Source of the DNA: Schoenoplectus triqueter
Lineage: Eukaryota > Streptophyta > Magnoliopsida > Poales > Cyperaceae
Reading direction: 5' to 3'
Assembly: GCA_964058805.1 (NCBI GenBank)
Contig: CAXKVV010001705.1
Location: forward strand, 1-35,454
Length of the DNA stretch: 35,454 nt
The notes beneath the pieces were generated by a model. That model saw only the letters and a list, made by a program, of their open reading frames with translations. It was not told where the DNA came from and ran no database searches. Shown piece by piece: positions 20,701-29,509 of this stretch (position 1 is its first letter; every line of letters starts with the position of its first letter). The position numbers and the translations under genes are program-made.

Positions 20701-23683
20701 TTGGAACAAGAAATAGAGAGCGGTCTTGTCTTTCATACGCATCTCTTTCAACGCCTTTACCTGATTCGCCGTCTGCACATTGTCTGCAGCTGGCTCTTCA
20801 AAACCGACTTCGACTACTTCCCATGCATCTTGGGCCCCGAGTAGTGTTCGCATTTGGATGCTCCAGTTGTTATAGTTGGCTTTCGTCAATCGTGGCAGTG
20901 GCATACCTCCCACCGACATTCTCCCGGAATTTGCCATCGGCTCTGATACCAATTTGTTATAATATGAAATATCTCGGTGGAGGGAAGAGAGAACAATTCT
21001 GAAATTTCTTTCTATTCAAACTATATCTTTTATTTCTCTTACACTATTTTCTTCTCTTTTGCCTTCTTACAACAGAATACAAGTCTATTTATAGCCTTAG
21101 AAATGACTCTTAAAATTCGTAATAAAAACATATAATAAAAACAGAATTCTAAACAGCACCCTTTCAGCTGACCTCTGTCTACTAAAATCACCATAACTTT
21201 CTGTAGGGAACTCCAAACGACTTGAAATTAGAACCATTGGAAACTAGACTTCAATAGCTTTCCATCCATAGGTCATACACTAAATTCCACGTCCATTTGC
21301 CCCTTCAAATACTATCATTAATCAGCCTTAAAATTCTGACAAAGTGCTGAAGCCAAAGAGTCTCCCTTTATTTCCTAATTTATTTAACTTTAATACTAAA
21401 ATTAAGTTTATCTTTCAACAAGGCAAGCTGACATTATTTCAAATAATTCTGTCAATTACTTCCGTGGTTCAACATTAGTATAAGTAGAGTATATAAGCTT
21501 TGGATAAAAAAAAAAGTAGAGCATATAAGCCTTATGTCAAATTCCAACGACAAATTCATAACTATAACATTATCAAACTCAATTGATAAACAAACCAACT
21601 CAGAAAATAATAAACTCCACATTTTCAAATTACAGGTCACATTACCAAATAAATTTCCACTTTTAAAAGTTTTAAGGAAAACAAAAGGTTTTTGAAAGTT
21701 CATCTTATTAGAATTATCTTTTATGGACAAGATTCATTTTGTGGAATTTGAAATTTTAATATTTAATGAAAGTACAGTGTTATCTTCATGCATCACAAGG
21801 AAAAGTCATAGGTCTATTCCATCTACTCAAAAAAGGGCAAGAAAAATACTAACCTTAGCAAAGTACTTGGCTGGGTTCTCTGCACATCTCAAGATAGTCA
21901 GAAGACCAAGCTCAAAAAACCCTGATGTTTCACCCTTCACAGCCTAATTAAGAAGACAAAAAATTACATACTTTTAACCCTTGAAGGGATAAAAAGGTCC
22001 AAGAATGAAAGAGATAACCTAAATGGATGAAGGGGACACCTTAGTAAGAGATCTTCCATGGGCATGTTTGTAGGAAGCAGAAACAGCAGCCATGTGGGCT
22101 GAGCTTCGTCCAGTGAAAATATGGATGAATGTATTCTCATCTGTGCCTAATCTTTTCTCCCCAGCTTTGTACAAGTCTTTTGCATCTCTAGCAACCATCC
22201 CATGATCAACCTCTGGACCCTCATACCGAAGTACCCCAATATAAGACAGCAGAAGCTAGAAGAATCTTATACAATACATGTGTCAATAAGTCAAACATTT
22301 ACCAGTCCAAATAAGAAAAGAAGAAATCAAAAAAGAATACAGAGAAACAAAAGCAATGAAACTTTTCCCCCAATTTATTTGGGATTAAAGACTTTGTTGT
22401 TGTTGTTGTAAAAGCAATGGACCTTTTGATGGTCGCCAGAAGTATGAAAAGTAACATCATGCTCAAGATAGGCACCAAATCTGCCATGGTATATTTGCTT
22501 GATTGTTTGTATTTGAGAGGGAGTGCGTGAGCATATTATTTCAGTGGCTCCTGTCAGATCTATGCGTTCACCACTTAGTGATTGTCGCAAAATCATTGCA
22601 TCACGTGTTGCAGGGTCCGGGAGCCAAAGCAGTACTGCTTTCTGCAACAATCAATTCCACCTAGATAATGTAACAAATATATATCCAGTGGACTTGAGTG
22701 GACAATATTAAATAACAAACAGCAAGTACCTCAAGGTGGCCACTGAGCTCAGATGTAATGCGACGTGTGAGATCCTCAGAATACATGGCTCGGTATTCTT
22801 GTTGAATGAGAGATCGTTGTGTCGCATCTCTGTGTGCTAGTATGTTAACCACTGCTGATTTGTCACACCCAAACCCTGTATTTTTGTTTTCAGTAATTTT
22901 GGGGTTTAGGGTTTAGGGGTGGCTGCTCAGAACAGTTACATGTAAAATGGGATTAAGTATAGCCAATATATTGCATCAGAGGAATGCATAAGCATTTTTT
23001 TTATTTTTAGTTATATTTTCTTTGAAAAAAAAATAAGATAAGAAGAGCCCCAGTTTCTTCCAATCAGTAGAAAAATGAAGGCTATCAAAATCAAAACAGG
23101 CTAGAACCTAACTAAACTTGAATGTCTTCAAACTAAAAATAAAGGGGTGGCTGCTCAGATCTTGGCAATTAAAAATATTCTCTCCTATCAAAGCAAATAC
23201 CTCTTCATCCTGATAAGCCTACTTCACCTATACCACAACTTAAGATTTTTATGCAGCCCAAACGCTGTACTTTTTTCTTTGTATGGATAAGTCAAATTTA
23301 ATTGATCAGATGCCAAGACACTAGGAATTATAACAAAACTCATCTGGACAAACCTAACCTTGTTTGTAATAGTTATGTTCCTAAAAAACAGGATATTATA
23401 ACATGAGAGAAGTCTAGAGATATTAATTGGACCTTTCATGTTTATCAAGTAGAAATACTAGTTAATTAAGAGCATCTCTGTGCTATTAATTAAGACAGGG
23501 AAATAGGAGTACAATTTTCGTTTTTTTTCCGTCCTTCAATTGACCCAAATTGGGAGCTTACCGAACTAAAATCAAGGCTAGAACTGTAGGTAAAAGAGCA
23601 GAGAAACCTTTGAAGGCCTTGTAGAGATCAATGGCATCCTGACGAGGTGACGTACGCATCGGTGGTGCTGTTAACGACGCCAT
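17795..23683 (-). CDS. Annexin, D5-like (six exons, intact)
   Basis: Annexins are Ca2+-dependent phospholipid-binding proteins linked in plants to membrane traffic, Ca2+ flux and stress. Exons (minus): 23683-23608, 22875-22730, 22641-22423, 22255-22040, 21943-21854, 17992-17795. All junctions are GT-AG, phases agree, and the 945-nt CDS gives 314 residues, the usual plant length. Four annexin repeats lie near 15-82, 86-155, 169-240 and 244-312. Repeat IV keeps a full type II Ca2+ site (G257-L-G-T260 with E299). Repeat I has GFGC instead of GxGT, as D5-type annexins do. H40, C111 and C239, conserved in plant annexins, are present; the IRI motif reads IRV (266-268). The C-terminal HYRTFLESL also favours D5. 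Intron 5 (3,861 nt) holds a same-strand retrotransposon that leaves both splice sites untouched. No coding defect was found. Confidence 0.93.
18217..18221. repeat. Target site duplication, AGGCA (low-coordinate side)
   Basis: AGGCA immediately before the LTR. The same five bases follow the other LTR at 21421-21425. Five bases is the normal size for copia integrases. Confidence 0.95.
18222..18687 (-). repeat. 3' LTR of the chimeric retrotransposon
   Basis: 466 bp, TG...CA ends, aligned without gaps to 20955-21420 with nine substitutions. Host sequence AGGCA borders it at 18217-18221. Confidence 0.95.
18691..20937 (-). CDS. Gag-protease polyprotein fused to a captured coiled-coil segment
   Basis: 748 residues from the ATG at 20937; the open frame begins slightly upstream, in the primer-binding site. 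1-215: copia Gag (UBN2-type), with NYNNWSIQM and [13 protein letters not shown]. 235-285: RG-rich nucleic-acid-binding stretch. C289-C302 and C308-C321: two tandem CCHC zinc knuckles. D363-T-G-A-S: aspartic protease active site. About 385-487: rest of the protease and GAG-pre-integrase ([35 protein letters not shown]). Instead of the expected integrase it changes after VNME487 to a highly charged coiled coil ([40 protein letters not shown]) and an acidic-basic tail rich in E, K and N. From about 710 copia sequence returns ([20 protein letters not shown]), a piece of C-terminal reverse transcriptase, and the frame ends. The frame has no internal stop. The coiled coil faintly resembles plant WEB-family (DUF827) proteins; this is a weak guess. 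Confidence 0.85.
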   Translation of the reverse strand: MANSGRMSVGGMPLPRLTKANYNNWSIQMRTLLGAQDAWEVVEVGFEEPAADNVQTANQVKALKEMRMKDKTALYFLFQAVDESGFEKIAGATTSKEAWDTLQKVFRGADRVKQVRLQTLRGELEGMKMKESEGVSDYITRVQTVVNQLKCNGETLKDSRVVEKILRSLTENFENVVCAIEESKDLEELTIDDLAGSLEAHEQRKKKKREETLEQALQTNASIKDEKILYSQNFRGRGRDRGGRSFGHGEGRGRENSYEEKDESNQQNWYGRGRDRGRGGMSNHSNVECYNCGKHGHYAKQCKSNAECYNCGKYGHYAKECYFEKKVEENANLVAEEETKEDGVIMMAYKNTIPDSDTVWYLDTGASNHMCGHKHLFAEMQEVEDGHVSFGDASKVRVKGRGKIYFSQKDGKEGSIEDVYHVPDLKSNILSMRQLLEKGYSVFMKDRMLHLKDKKDRLVARVEMTKNRMFKLNLRNVQERCLHVNMEKIEQFSSLVDDWRRKADEQKIRLEEVHESEKCKTESLASAIQQFEEKEQLLEKLHQTELQVKATSKAMEEARTKSLQLKERLLDKENKLQSITQKNDELWACQSKAEEKIVELSSQLKEVVTVEKVREIPEKANPVLDVEIEKPKVEEEESLHRCKKKESNNNVKQECENGDAKEEVVESKMTENEPRHEKNSAKDVTVNLKSGNGNQIDNGSGLSDTGKKKNKMKECNSVAIPMELGTKFSKFEGVDRTDARKKRIKFMG
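20940..20951 (-). promoter_or_regulatory. Primer-binding site (initiator Met-tRNA)
   Basis: TGGTATCAGAGC on the minus strand, three bases inside the 5' LTR. It is complementary to the 3' end of initiator methionine tRNA, the standard primer for plant copia reverse transcription. Confidence 0.9.
20955..21420 (-). repeat. 5' LTR of the chimeric retrotransposon
   Basis: 466 bp, TG...CA ends; it carries the promoter of the element in the same direction as the annexin gene. Nine substitutions separate it from the 3' LTR. Confidence 0.95.
21421..21425. repeat. Target site duplication, AGGCA (high-coordinate side)
   Basis: Second copy of AGGCA, directly after the LTR at 21420; matches 18217-18221 exactly. 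Confidence 0.95.
22371..22411 (-). repeat. SINE-tail-like sequence in annexin intron 3
   Basis: On the minus strand, ACAACAACAACAACAAAG is followed by TCTTTAATCCCAAATAAATT. This resembles 3' portions of plant Au-type SINEs and related repeats. It is short, has no visible tRNA-derived head, and lies wholly within intron 3. Confidence 0.3.
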
Positions 23684-23707
23684 CTCTCTCTCTCTCTCTC
23701 ACTCTCT
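23684..23707 (-). promoter_or_regulatory. GA-rich 5' leader of the annexin gene
   Basis: A near-perfect (GA)n run abuts the ATG on the minus strand. GA/CT runs are common in plant 5' UTRs. The run length may vary between individuals. Confidence 0.6.
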
Positions 23708-24309
23708 CACCACCACGACTTTCCTCCTCAAAATTAGATAAAATAGGTGAAAATGATGCGAGGCACGCGTTGATCCGACGCTCAATTCTATAGAAAGCGC
23801 TTTATTCAAAATGCTTCATCCACACAGAAAATTTTACGAATCTATCCGTAAACGCTTCAATTACTAATTGACGAATGACGAGCTCTTGCGATTCGGTCTT
23901 TTTTTTTGGGAAATTTTTTTACATGTCACTTGAAATTTAATTATTTATATCTTAAACTTTAAATTTGACTAATTGTCACACTAAACTCTCAAAATTAAAG
24001 AATTTATCACTGAGTTAATCTATATATTTAATTAAAAAGTCTTTACAAAATACTGTATAATAAAATCTATATTTATATTTCCAAACCTACCCTTCTCTTT
24101 TATAATCAGTTAACCCTGTAATTTGGAAAAGATGATTAGAAATCCGAATGGAGATGGAATTCAGTGGGGGAGATGAACAAATGTCTCTGACGAATCTGAC
24201 CTCATTCCGTCTTTTGTGCACTACTCTCGCCTCTCGATTCTCAAACAGCATCCCAAAACTAGAGAAGAACTTCTAACTTAGCTAAGGCTGAAGCTGATGT
24301 ATTATTTAA
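23708..24309 (-). promoter_or_regulatory. Annexin upstream region
   Basis: About 600 bp lie between the leader and a MITE. On the minus strand a weak TATTTTAT lies near 23740, and ACGCGT (23765-23770) matches the core CGCG box bound by calmodulin-binding CAMTA factors. Such a short word is expected often by chance, so this is only a pointer. A possible plus-strand exon end (LAKAEADVLFK, about 24277-24309) is discussed under 25677-25772. Confidence 0.35.
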
Positions 24310-25433
24310 GGGTCCGTTTGGCACCCAATGGAATAGCAAAAAGTTGGAATAGAATAGCTATTCCGATGAATTAATTTGCCAAACGAATTTTAGACTAAGT
24401 AGAAGAGTGCGGAATAGTGCTAATCCGGTATACCAACTTATAGGTGGAATACCGGATTAGCTCTCGTCGGAATAGCGATTATTGTTTGATTATATTATAT
24501 TATATTATTATATTATGATTAAGATTAAGATTTAGTATTATTATATTATTATATTATATTTATGATTATAATTTATTATTATATTAATATTATAATTATT
24601 ATTTATTATTATTATTATTATCATTATATTATTATTATTAAATTATTATTATCATTATTGTTATTATATTATCGTTATCATTAGTATTATTATAAATATA
24701 ATTATTTTATTATTATATTATTATGATCAAGATTATTTATTATTATATTATTATATTATGATGATTATGATTATGATTATTATTATTAATTATTATTTTA
24801 TTATGTTGTATTCTATTATTATATGTTTATTATAGTGATGATTAATTTATTATTATATTATTATATTATTATTATTATTATTATATTATTAAAATTATGA
24901 TTACTTATTATTATATTATTATAATTATGATTGTAATTATAATTTTTTTATTATTATATTACTATATTATGATTATGATTATATTTTTATTATTATATTA
25001 TTATGATTATGATTATGATTATGACTATAATTATTATTATCATGATTATAATTATGATTATTATATTATTATAATTATGATTTTAATTATAATTTTTTAT
25101 TATTATATTACTATATTATGAATATGTTTATATTTTTATTATATTACTATTATAATATTATTATTTATTATGATTATTTTTTATTACTTTATTATTATTA
25201 TTATCTTACTATTATGATTATTATTTTACTATTATTATTATCATCATCATTATTAGTATCATAATTATTCATATTTGAACTATTCTGAGTAACAACTGCC
25301 AAACGATATTTTCGCTCTTCCGAATAGTCAAGAATACCACTCTTCTACCACTCTTCCAAAAAAAATACTATTCTATCACTCTTCCAAAATTATCACTCTT
25401 CCAAAGCTATTCCTTGATTTGCCAAACGGACCC
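24310..25433. mobile_element. PIF/Harbinger (Tourist-like) MITE, copy 1, with ATT-repeat core
   Basis: It starts GGGTCCGTTTGGC and ends GCCAAACGGACCC, with imperfect terminal inversion running to about 28 bp (GGAATAGC). It is flanked by TAA on both sides (24307-24309, 25434-25436), the 3-bp duplication usual for Harbinger elements. The outer ~175 bp on each side are unique sequence rich in GGAATAG/CTATTCC. The middle ~750 bp are degenerate ATT/TTA microsatellite. No transposase. The open frame at 24897-25121 is only the microsatellite read as Y, I, M and D. Confidence 0.85.
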
Positions 25434-25436
25434 TAA

Positions 25437-26267
25437 TCCTTTACTTCTTTCACTCTACTTAAGGTTTAAGCTCCTACAAATATATTTTGATCTTAGCAAG
25501 AGGTGGCATAGGAGCCATTATATACTTAGAACACAGATTTCGACCGAAGTGACCTTAATTTTTCTGCATTAAATATCATTATAATCCAAATTTATAATCA
25601 AATAACCCCATAGTTGTAACAAATATAGTTCTATCTTCATAATGAGTTTCTTTTTTGTTGTGATTTTTTGCATCAGGTTGATTTGTTAGGTGATGAGGTG
25701 GATGCACTAATGAGTCTACTTGATAAGATATACATAGCACTTTATTATTACTCTCCTGTTTTTGTATTTTAAGTGTATTTGAACTCCTTATTGCTGTTTA
25801 TTATTATTATCATTGTTTTCTTCACTGTTACTTAGTTTTTTTTTATGGTGCCTACTAGACATTCTCAAAACAACAAATAGCACAACCATCAATAGTGTTA
25901 CACTAGTACCAGAAGAACGTTAACAATATTTTGTAATATGGAAAATGTCTAATATCATTCTCAATAAATAACATTAATATCAAGAACATTCTCAAAGAGC
26001 AACTAGCATTCTCAAACAAAAATGAAATAAATGATGCATTCTTCTAAGTCTCATGAAGCTTTCTTGTTCTCTACATGTAACCAAGCAAATAATAAATTTT
26101 TTATTCATCTCAACAGTGTATTAATGCAATATTAATAAAAGAGTACAGATAATGCAATAATACCTCTGGTGAGAACTTGCTCTAGAATTTGAAGCATCTT
26201 TTGTATCACTAGAAAGTGGATCTTTGCATGTTATTTCTTGATTGTCATACCTCTTGTATCCCTTACA
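25437..26267. other. Stretch between MITE copy 1 and the MULE relic
   Basis: AT-rich, with no full gene. It contains an exon-like plus-strand fragment (25677-25772) and, at its high-coordinate end, the sequence after the MULE transposase stop. I could not find a long MULE terminal inverted repeat. Confidence 0.35.
25677..25772 (+). pseudogene. Exon-like fragment of an unidentified plant gene
   Basis: A clean 3' splice acceptor (T-rich tract, then TTTTTTGCATCAG) precedes an open segment reading [20 protein letters not shown], then [11 protein letters not shown] and a stop. The amphipathic, conserved-looking sequence is unlike the AT-rich random frames around it. I believe I have seen similar helices in plant proteins but cannot name the family. 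Just before MITE copy 1, plus-strand LAKAEADVLFK (24277-24309) might be the preceding exon. It could be a decayed host gene or a fragment captured by the nearby MULE. Confidence 0.35.
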
Positions 26268-27871
26268 TTATTGTTTTTTGTACATCTTCTCAAGACAACA
26301 AGGGATTCTTTCTTTTCTAGATCTACCGGGTGGTCTCTTTGTCTTAGGTGGATAAACCTTGAACCCTGGATCATGCTTGATCCGTTGTGACTTGTCAGAC
26401 ATGGGTCTAATCACACTGGCATATGCAACTCTGAATTTGGATACTGAATAATAATCGTGCACATAATCCTCAAGATGGTGACATCTAATGAATGTAATGG
26501 CATGAATGAAATGGCATGAATGAAATGGCATGAATGTAATGGCATGAATGCATGGTTGTCCATGAATTTGCCACTCTCTATATGTGCACTCTTGTCTATC
26601 TAACTCCACCGTATGTCTCCAAGAATTGTCATCCGAGTTTATGCCACTTACTTCTACACACTTATAATCACCTTTACTAGTTGTCACCTCCCGACATTCC
26701 TACTCTTTGCATTCAATTCCTTGATCACAGTTGGAAGAATCACACCTTGAAGTTTGGCACCAACAATCCTTCTTTTATTAAATGTCATCATTAATCGTTG
26801 TCTAATCTTATCAACGAGATCAATAATATGCAAATCCGTCAAGTCTTTTATCCAACTATTAAAACTCTCTGATATGTTATTATTGACATAATCACACTTG
26901 GATAGCTTCGAGAACTTACTTCTACACCATAGTTGCTTATGATTATTCTCGAGAAATGTAATAGCCTCAAGTGATGCTTTATTAATCTTGCTCAAATGAT
27001 AATGACACTTTTCTATAGTGTATGTCTTTGCTGCGGTCCATATATGATTAGTAAAGGCATCACCCTGACATCTTTTTTTGAAGTTCTCCAAAAGATGTCT
27101 CATGCATTTTCGATGCTCGGAATCGGAAAATTCGCTTGCAATAGCAGTTGCTAATCTCTTATATGCATCTGACGAGATAGTCAACTCGGGTGGAGTTCCT
27201 ATTGCCATCCTCAACTGAGTCATAAACCACGTTTAATTTTCTGTTATTTCCAAATCAAAAATCCCATATACAACTGGGAACAACCAGTTATGTCCATCAA
27301 TACCAGCAGCAACTGCTTGTTGTCCCTTCCACTTGCTCGTCAAATGGGTTGAATCAATTCCTAAATATGGTATGCAATCATGTACAAACCCATCTATGCA
27401 TGGTTTAAGAGCCACAAAAATATTGGTAAAAAATATTTTATCACCAATCATCTTGCAATCTATCTCCACAATGCTATCGGGACATCTATTCTCTAATTCT
27501 GCCTGAAAATTATATAGCAATTGAAAGTTCTCCTCCCATGACCCATGAATCTGATCTAGAGCAATTTGTCTTCCCGACCAAGCTTTGTTATAAGACACTT
27601 TAATATGGAACTCATCTTCTAACTTGTTCTATACTTCTTTTGCTTCAGCCGATGGATGTTTTTGTAACTAATCTCTCACCCTGTCAGAAACCCATGACTT
27701 AGAAGTCATCATTCCATCAACCATTATAGTGGATGGGCACGTATGTTCAGCCGGTAAAACATTCACCTGTGGTTCCAAAAATTTAAATTTATTATTATAT
27801 TTCTCAATTCATATAGTGGTTACAATAAATATACAAAAGTTATGCTTGCATACCATGGTCTTATTATCTTG
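26268..27871 (-). pseudogene. MULE (MuDR-type) transposase, catalytic and SWIM part
   Basis: Minus-strand continuation of 29509-29147 beyond the MITE. After KTM comes an 87-bp GT-AG intron (27853-27767), then the linker with EHTCPST, and a MULE DDE transposase domain. GIDSTHLTSKWKG carries the first Asp, ISSDAYKRLATAIASEF the second, and ISESFNSWIKDL the Glu. A SWIM zinc finger follows (ECTYREWQIHGQPCIHAI); its second cysteine has become tyrosine. A basic tail ends in KKQ. Defects: TAG at 27668-27670 and 27629-27631 (both probably former TGG), TAA at 27233-27235, and a frameshift near 26687. An active protein would cut and paste Mutator-like elements; this one cannot. A 42-bp tandem expansion lies in the SWIM part. 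Confidence 0.85.
26491..26546. repeat. Four tandem 14-bp repeats within the MULE SWIM region
   Basis: Units AATGTAATGGCATG, AATGAAATGGCATG (twice) and AATGTAATGGCATG in tandem. Three extra units add 42 bp, that is 14 codons, so the reading frame survives: HAITF becomes HAITFMPFHSCHFIHAITF. Confidence 0.85.
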
Positions 27872-29146
27872 GGGAGTGTTTGGCACTCAATGGAATAGCA
27901 AAAAGTTGGAATAGAATAGCTATTCCGACGAATTAATTTGCCAAATGAATTTTAGACTAAGTAGAAGAGTGTGGAATAGTGCTAATCCGGTATACCAACT
28001 TATAGGTGGAATACCGGATTAGCTCTCGTCGGAATAGCGATTATTGTTTGATTATATTATATTATATTATTATATTATGATTATGATTAAAATTTAGTAT
28101 TATTATATTATTATATTATATTTATGATTACAATTTATTATTATATTAATATTATGATTATTATTTATTATTATATTAATATTATGATTATTATTTATTA
28201 TTATTATTATTATCATTATATTATTATTAAATTATTATTATCATTATTGTTATTATATTATCGTTACCATTAGTATTATTATATTATTTATTCTTATTAT
28301 AAATATAATTTTAATATTATATTATTATATTATTATGATCAAGATTATTTATTATTATATTATGATTATTATTACTTTATTATTATTTTATTATGTTGTA
28401 TTATATTATTATATATTGATTATATTTATGATTAATTTATTATTATATTATTATAATTATAATTATTTATAATTATTTTTATGATTATGATTATATTTTT
28501 TATTATTATATTATTATAATTATGATTATGGTTATATTATTATGATCATGACTATAATTATTATTATCATGATTATGATTATGATTATTATATTATGATT
28601 ATATTATTAAAATTATGATTACTTATTATTATAATATTATTATTTATTATGATTATTTTTTATTAATTTTTTATTATTTTATTATGTTGTATTATATTAT
28701 TATATGTTGATTATATTTATGATTAATTTATTATTATATTATTATAATTATAATTATTTATGATTATTATATTATTATAATTATGATTGTAATTATAATT
28801 TTTTATTATTATATTACTATATTATGATTATGTTTATATTTTTATTATATTACTATTATAATATTATTATTTATTATGATTATTTTTTATTACTTTATTA
28901 TTATTATTATCTTACTATTATGATTATTATTTTACTATTATTATTATTATGATTATTATTATTATCATAATCATTATTAGTATCATAATTATTCATATTT
29001 TAACTATTCTGAGTAACAACTGCCAAATAATATTTTCGCTCTTCTGAATAGTCAAGAATACCACTCTTCCAAAAAAAATACTATTCTATCACTCTTCCAA
29101 AATTACCACTCTTCCAAAGCTATTCTTTGATTTGCCAAACGGACCC
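27872..29146. mobile_element. PIF/Harbinger (Tourist-like) MITE, copy 2, inside the MULE gene
   Basis: Same family and same orientation as 24310-25433: the first ~180 bp and last ~150 bp are nearly identical, around a longer ATT-repeat core (1,275 bp total). The left end has mutated to GGGAGTGTTTGGC; the right end is GCCAAACGGACCC. TTG is duplicated at 27869-27871 and 29147-29149. On the MULE strand this is the duplicated CAA (Gln) codon. Removing the element and one CAA rejoins ...ASILQ to DNKTM, so the insertion is precise. Confidence 0.88.
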
Positions 29147-29509
29147 TTGGAGTATTGAAGCACGAATTCTCCAAGGACAACTAGGATATTTGCATTCTCC
29201 TATGAATCTCTTCTTGTCTGACTTTACTGTATGAATTTCAAATTCATTTTTAATGGCAAAATGCCTTAATGCCTTTCTAAAGACATCAACATCAGGAAAT
29301 AATGCATTAATCTTTATTTTAGGATTTTCAGGATCAAACACAAAATTAGATTCACAATGAATAATGTCATCTATCCTTAGCTCCTCATGCACATTACCCT
29401 CAAAATCATCTACTATTGGCTCTTCGAGCACATTATCCTCCTCAGGATCAATAACATTCTCAAAAGACTTGAATGAGTTATTAGTAGACGAACTCGTCAT
29501 CTCACTCAT
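29147..29509 (-). pseudogene. MULE (MuDR-type) transposase, N-terminal part
   Basis: 121 codons from the ATG at 29509 (another in-frame ATG lies at 29500). After an acidic stretch rich in D and E comes the MuDR DNA-binding-type domain: LFPDVDVFRKALRHFAIKNE, then KKRFIGECKYPSCPWRIRAS. The frame is open to ILQ, where the MITE at 29146 interrupts it, and goes on at 27871. Copia sequence begins right behind the start codon, so any promoter or further N-terminus has been lost or displaced by that element. Confidence 0.82.

Larger units (their letters stand above)
18222..21420 (-). mobile_element. Chimeric copia-type LTR retrotransposon (TR-GAG-like) in annexin intron 5
   Basis: The full element is 3,199 bp with two 466-bp LTRs (TG...CA) and a perfect 5-bp target duplication, AGGCA. 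The LTRs differ at nine positions by eye count (about 1.9%), so insertion is fairly recent. Reading on the minus strand, the order is 5' LTR (20955-21420), a primer-binding site for initiator Met-tRNA, one long ORF (20937-18691), a purine-rich ATGGGGTAG overlapping the stop, then the 3' LTR. Integrase and almost all of reverse transcriptase and RNase H are absent, so it must have relied on another element's enzymes. In their place lies a foreign coiled-coil segment (about 19476-18811). Confidence 0.95.

Noticed and set aside
18611..21002. Several plus-strand frames of 70-120 residues opposite the retrotransposon ORF
   Set aside because: They are antisense shadows of the Gag-protease-coiled-coil frame; composition follows the opposite strand and no domain is visible.
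24897..25121. Open frame of 74 residues rich in Y, I, M and D
   Set aside because: It is the ATT microsatellite core of a MITE read in one frame; no protein signal.
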